From: Gordonia polyisoprenivorans | GTDB lineage: Bacteria > Actinomycetota > Actinomycetes > Mycobacteriales > Mycobacteriaceae | DNA: 64,000 nucleotides | Assembly: GCF_017654315.1 (NCBI RefSeq) | Contig: NZ_CP072203.1 | Location: 2,666,001 to 2,730,000 of the forward strand | Reading direction: 5' to 3' | In this document: positions 61,392 to 64,000 of the stretch, piece by piece | Position numbering within the stretch: position 1 is the stretch's first letter | Layout of the letters: each line of letters opens with the position of its first letter | Notes under the pieces: model-generated | What the model saw: only the letters and a program-made list of their open reading frames with translations | Database searches by the model: none | Told to the model about the DNA's origin: nothing | Made by a program: the position numbers and the translations under genes

Positions 61392-61889
61392 TCGTTCCCG
61401 CCGAACATCATCGGGGACGTCAACGAACCACAGACGGTCGATGAGGTCGCGTACCGGCGACCACTCACCGTCGAGGGCGAGGTAATTGCCCTCGACGACA
61501 AGCACCTTCGCGGTGGCCGGGATGATCAGCGCCGCCGCGATGGGCTCGGCGACGCCGCCCCCGACCCCGCGATGATCGAAATCCGGTGCGTAGACCTCTT
61601 TTCCGGGGGCGGCCGCGCGGCGGAGCAGCGAGACGAATCCGTCGACGTCGAAGGTGTCGGGCGCGCCGCGACGATCGGTACGGCCCAGACGCCGCAGCAC
61701 GGTGGTCGCCAGATGGAACCCGTCCATCGGTAGATAGCCGACCGCGTCGTCGCCGAACCTTTCGGTGAGCTCGGCGACGACGCGGCGGGCGATGGTGGTC
61801 TTGCCCGCGCCCGGCGGCCCGGTGAAGCCGGCCACGAATCGTGGTGTGTCCGCGGCCGCCTCGATGATCTCCGTCGTCGGATTGCTCAC
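61254..61889 (-). CDS. P-loop nucleoside/pantothenate-kinase-like protein (PRK/uridine kinase family)
   Basis: The 211-residue protein has Walker A TGPPGAGKTTIARR near residue 23, the substrate motif PMDGFHLATTVL, KEVYAPDFDHR and a helix VLVVEGNYLAL. These are the pattern of the uridine kinase/pantothenate kinase fold, also shared with the fructose-6-phosphate-type FrmK/YggC proteins. The substrate cannot be assigned. GTG 61889 begins right before the first strand; the ribosome site is weak. The 3' end runs 138 bp into the opposing EamA gene, an unusual arrangement. It is upstream of no gene on its strand in close spacing. Confidence 0.85.
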   Translation of the reverse strand: MSNPTTEIIEAAADTPRFVAGFTGPPGAGKTTIARRVVAELTERFGDDAVGYLPMDGFHLATTVLRRLGRTDRRGAPDTFDVDGFVSLLRRAAAPGKEVYAPDFDHRGVGGGVAEPIAAALIIPATAKVLVVEGNYLALDGEWSPVRDLIDRLWFVDVPDDVRRERLSVRHVGAGRSAENARRWIESVDDPNAALIRSCRHRCDVLLDGTS

Positions 61890-61935
61890 GGATGATGACG
61901 ATACGAGATGGAGGCCCGCCGGTGTGCCAGGTTGG

Positions 61936-63252
61936 TCAGGGTCGGTCCGCGGGGATCGGGTTCTGCGCCGGATCCCACTCCACCAGAACCGATTCCGGTC
62001 CACGGAAAGAGGTGTTCGGCGAATAGGTCCACTTCTGATCGGCCACCAACTGCAGGTGGGGTAGACGGGCGACGGTCTCCTCGAGCATCACCGTCATCTC
62101 CATCCGTGCCAGTGCCTGACCGAGGCAGTGGTGAATCCCCCAGCCGAACGCCAGATGGTCCTCGGCATTGGCGCGGCCGATATCGAAGCTGTCGCCGTCG
62201 TCGAAATGTGCCTCGTCGTGATTGGCGGAGCCGGTGAGGACCAGAATGCGCTGTCCGGCCGGAATCTCGAAGTCTCCGATGGTCACCGGTCGCGTCGTCA
62301 CTCGGCGCCAGGCCGGCACCGACGACGCGTATCGGAGGATCTCCTCGACGGCGTTGGGTATCAACGACGGATCGGCGCAGATCGCCCGCCACTGGTCCGG
62401 ATGTTCGAGAAGCACCTTGAAGCCACTTGCCATGGCGTTGGTGGTCGTCTCGTGGGACGCGTATAGGTGACTTTGCATGATCGAGGCGAGGTACGTCCGA
62501 TCCCAGACGTCGTCGTTACCCGCCTTCTGCCACGCCTTGATGGCGTTGCTCATGTAGTCGTCGCCCGGATCTGCGATGAGCCGGTCGATGTGCTCGCGCG
62601 CATAGGTGAGGTAGGCGGCGAACTCCTCGGCGAGGGTGACCTGCTGCTCGTCGGATGGCCGTCCCCAGATCCACAGGGCGAAACGGGAGGCGTACCGCCG
62701 GGCGCGCTCCACCTCGGCCTCGGGCACACCCATGAGCACGAAGGCTGTCTGTGCCGGGACCTGGAACGTCATGTCCGACACCATGTCCGCTTGACCACGA
62801 GTGACGATGTCGTCCAGGCAGGCCTGGACGAATCGCCGGGTGTAGGGCTCGATCTCGGCCACTTTGTCGGGTGTCACGCCCTTGCGCAGGACACGGCGGC
62901 GCTTGGTGTGAAGAGGCGGATCCTCGTCGACGAGCATGGTGGACGGGACGTAGTCCACGGCGGCGAGCTTCTCCATCGCGGCCGGGCAAGGTGGCTTGAT
63001 CAGTTCGCCGGCTGCGGTGGCACTGTAGGACTCCGTATCGCGGAAGATCGACAGGACATCGTCGTACTTGCTCACCACCCAGTAGTCGATCTCGGGGCTG
63101 TAGAAGACCGGTTCCTCGGCTCGTGCGTGGGCGAAGACCGCGTACGGGTCTTGCAGGTACGCCTCGTCGAACGGATTGAACTCCGCGGCGAAGTGAGTTA
63201 CCGGGCACCGGCCGTTTGCTGAATCGGACTCGTGGACAGTGGTTTCGGTCAT
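61936..63252 (-). CDS. cytochrome P450
   Basis: The 438-residue monooxygenase has the heme-thiolate loop FGWGIHHCLGQALARME (Cys376), the ExxR motif EEILRYAS and the I-helix segment LYASHETTTNAM. In the I-helix, the usual Ala-Gly before x-(E/D)-T is Ala-Ser, a variation that occurs in a number of bacterial P450s. It is soluble. A phthalate-dioxygenase-reductase-type partner gene lies 63 bp upstream on the same strand; that pairing resembles a split form of the CYP116B/RhF self-sufficient layout, so electrons likely come from NAD(P)H by FMN and 2Fe-2S. The substrate is unknown. ATG 63252 follows AGAGG. Confidence 0.93.
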   Translation of the reverse strand: MTETTVHESDSANGRCPVTHFAAEFNPFDEAYLQDPYAVFAHARAEEPVFYSPEIDYWVVSKYDDVLSIFRDTESYSATAAGELIKPPCPAAMEKLAAVDYVPSTMLVDEDPPLHTKRRRVLRKGVTPDKVAEIEPYTRRFVQACLDDIVTRGQADMVSDMTFQVPAQTAFVLMGVPEAEVERARRYASRFALWIWGRPSDEQQVTLAEEFAAYLTYAREHIDRLIADPGDDYMSNAIKAWQKAGNDDVWDRTYLASIMQSHLYASHETTTNAMASGFKVLLEHPDQWRAICADPSLIPNAVEEILRYASSVPAWRRVTTRPVTIGDFEIPAGQRILVLTGSANHDEAHFDDGDSFDIGRANAEDHLAFGWGIHHCLGQALARMEMTVMLEETVARLPHLQLVADQKWTYSPNTSFRGPESVLVEWDPAQNPIPADRP

Positions 63253-63315
63253 GATGGGTCCTCTTGATCGATGGGTGGGCTGGGATCGATGGGTGGGTGG
63301 TGAGTCGGTATCGGC

Positions 63316-64000
63316 TCAGAGGTCGAGGACGAGACGGTCGCATGCTGCTCGGGAGCAGCAGATCATCATCACCTCGTTGTCGGCCTTCTCGTCGTCGTCG
63401 AGAATCTGATCGCGGTGATCGACCTCGCCGGAGATGATGGTGGTCTCGCACGACCCGCAGACGCCCTCGGCGCAACTGTTGGGGGCTTTGATGCCGTGTG
63501 CGAGTACGGCATCGAGGATCGTCTGATCGGCGGCTATTCGCAGGACATCACCGCTGCGGGCCAGTTCGACGTCGAAGGCGCGCTCGGAGTCGGCGTCGAG
63601 TTCGACGGCGATGCCACCGAAATGCTCCATGTGCACGCGGTGGCCGAGGCTCGCGGCGCGCGACAGGTCGTGTAGTTCGTCGAGGAGTCGTTCCGGTCCG
63701 CACGCATAGAGATGCGAGTGCTCGGTCATGTCTGCGAGGACGGTGGCGAGATCGAGTCGTCTGCCTTCGCCCGACACGCGGAAGTCGACGACAGGATTGG
63801 CCGCGAGCTGTTCGACGAACGCCATCCGCGCCCGGTCCCGGCCGGCGTAGACGAGACGACTCGGGCGGCCTACGCGCCGTGCGTGCGCCATCATCGGTAG
63901 CAGTGGGGTGATCCCGATTCCGCCCGCCACGAAGATGTACTCGGCGGCGTCGACCAAGCGGAATGTGTTTCGCGGCAGGGACGTCGAGATCTGATCGCCC
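63316..64000 (-). CDS. phthalate dioxygenase reductase-type oxidoreductase, C-terminal part (runs off the window)
   Basis: The gene is open to the window edge; about 228 residues are visible. They hold the NAD-binding part (FVAGGIGITPLLPMMAHARR, YACGPERLLDEL) and then a plant-type 2Fe-2S domain at the C-terminus with CAEGVCGSC and a fourth Cys in MMICCSRA. This order, NAD domain then ferredoxin at the C-terminus, is that of the FMN-containing PDR group. It is the probable electron donor of the P450 encoded 63 bp downstream. The flavin domain is outside the window. Two 14-bp direct repeats (63266-63279 and 63284-63297) lie between the two genes. Confidence 0.9.
   Translation of the reverse strand, partial: GDQISTSLPRNTFRLVDAAEYIFVAGGIGITPLLPMMAHARRVGRPSRLVYAGRDRARMAFVEQLAANPVVDFRVSGEGRRLDLATVLADMTEHSHLYACGPERLLDELHDLSRAASLGHRVHMEHFGGIAVELDADSERAFDVELARSGDVLRIAADQTILDAVLAHGIKAPNSCAEGVCGSCETTIISGEVDHRDQILDDDEKADNEVMMICCSRAACDRLVLDL

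Overview
The window reads as chromosomal DNA of a high-GC mycolic-acid actinomycete. Gene content and gene order point to Gordonia or a close relative in the Mycobacteriales; this is inferred from recall of families and order, not from a database search. From about 5.4 to 36 kb the order closely follows what I remember of Mycobacterium tuberculosis Rv3319 to Rv3296: sdhBADC, cdd-deoA-add, an Rv3311-like gene, upp, deoD, an amiA-type amidohydrolase, an Rv3304-like cyclotransferase, lpdA, glpD, nei2 and lhr. Insertions specific to this genome lie in between.

Layout. 1-4.7 kb: end of a TetR-like regulator, an HD-domain protein, then (-) a glutamine amidotransferase, a tandem universal stress protein and an APC permease, followed by a small secreted protein. 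4.8-9 kb: an orphan Uma2-type nuclease, a terminator hairpin and the succinate dehydrogenase operon. A 16/19 match to the IdeR/DtxR iron box lies between sdhC and cdd. 9.1-12 kb: a tightly overlapping nucleoside-salvage operon, cdd-deoA-add. 12-18 kb: an Rv3311-like acidic protein, a WXG-like NlpC/P60 hydrolase and an EspC-like small protein in one overlapping operon, then upp, an ABC ATPase, a proline-rich membrane protein and a purine nucleoside phosphorylase. 18-28 kb: crotonase, M20 amidohydrolase, cyclotransferase, lpdA, a PPE/T7SS-like low-complexity protein with a small partner, divergent glpK/glpD, and an FMN-barrel protein.

28-30.5 kb is the main accessory patch. A DUF222-HNH (13E12-type) nuclease gene is bordered on one side by three ~208 bp palindromic repeat units. 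On the other side lie a related single palindrome and a degenerate G-rich tandem array. 30.5-36 kb: nei2 and lhr, DNA repair. 36-39.3 kb: two cbtBA cobalt-transport cassettes face each other, each behind its own cobalamin riboswitch; the second also carries a FhuF-like 2Fe-2S protein. 39.5-43 kb: an acyl-CoA dehydrogenase, mgtC with a strong upstream promoter and a possible 23-codon leader peptide, and an Nramp transporter. 43-49.7 kb: a molybdenum hydroxylase (FAD subunit plus fused 2Fe-2S/Moco subunit) with an 8-oxoguanine-deaminase-like amidohydrolase, and a DHA2 efflux pump. 49.8-58.5 kb: PrpR, prpD-prpB-prpC (2-methylcitrate cycle) and pyruvate carboxylase, a coherent propionate-to-pyruvate-to-oxaloacetate module. 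58.5-64 kb: a ThrE-type exporter, an XRE-cupin regulator divergent from an EamA exporter, a small P-loop kinase, and a cytochrome P450 followed by a phthalate-dioxygenase-reductase-type partner that runs off the window.

Two themes recur. One is metals: iron box at sdh, two B12-riboswitch cobalt importers, MgtC, MntH. The other is recovery of nucleosides and purines: cdd, deoA, add, upp, deoD, molybdenum hydroxylase, oxopurine-type deaminase. I found no tRNA, rRNA, CRISPR array, prophage or transposase gene.
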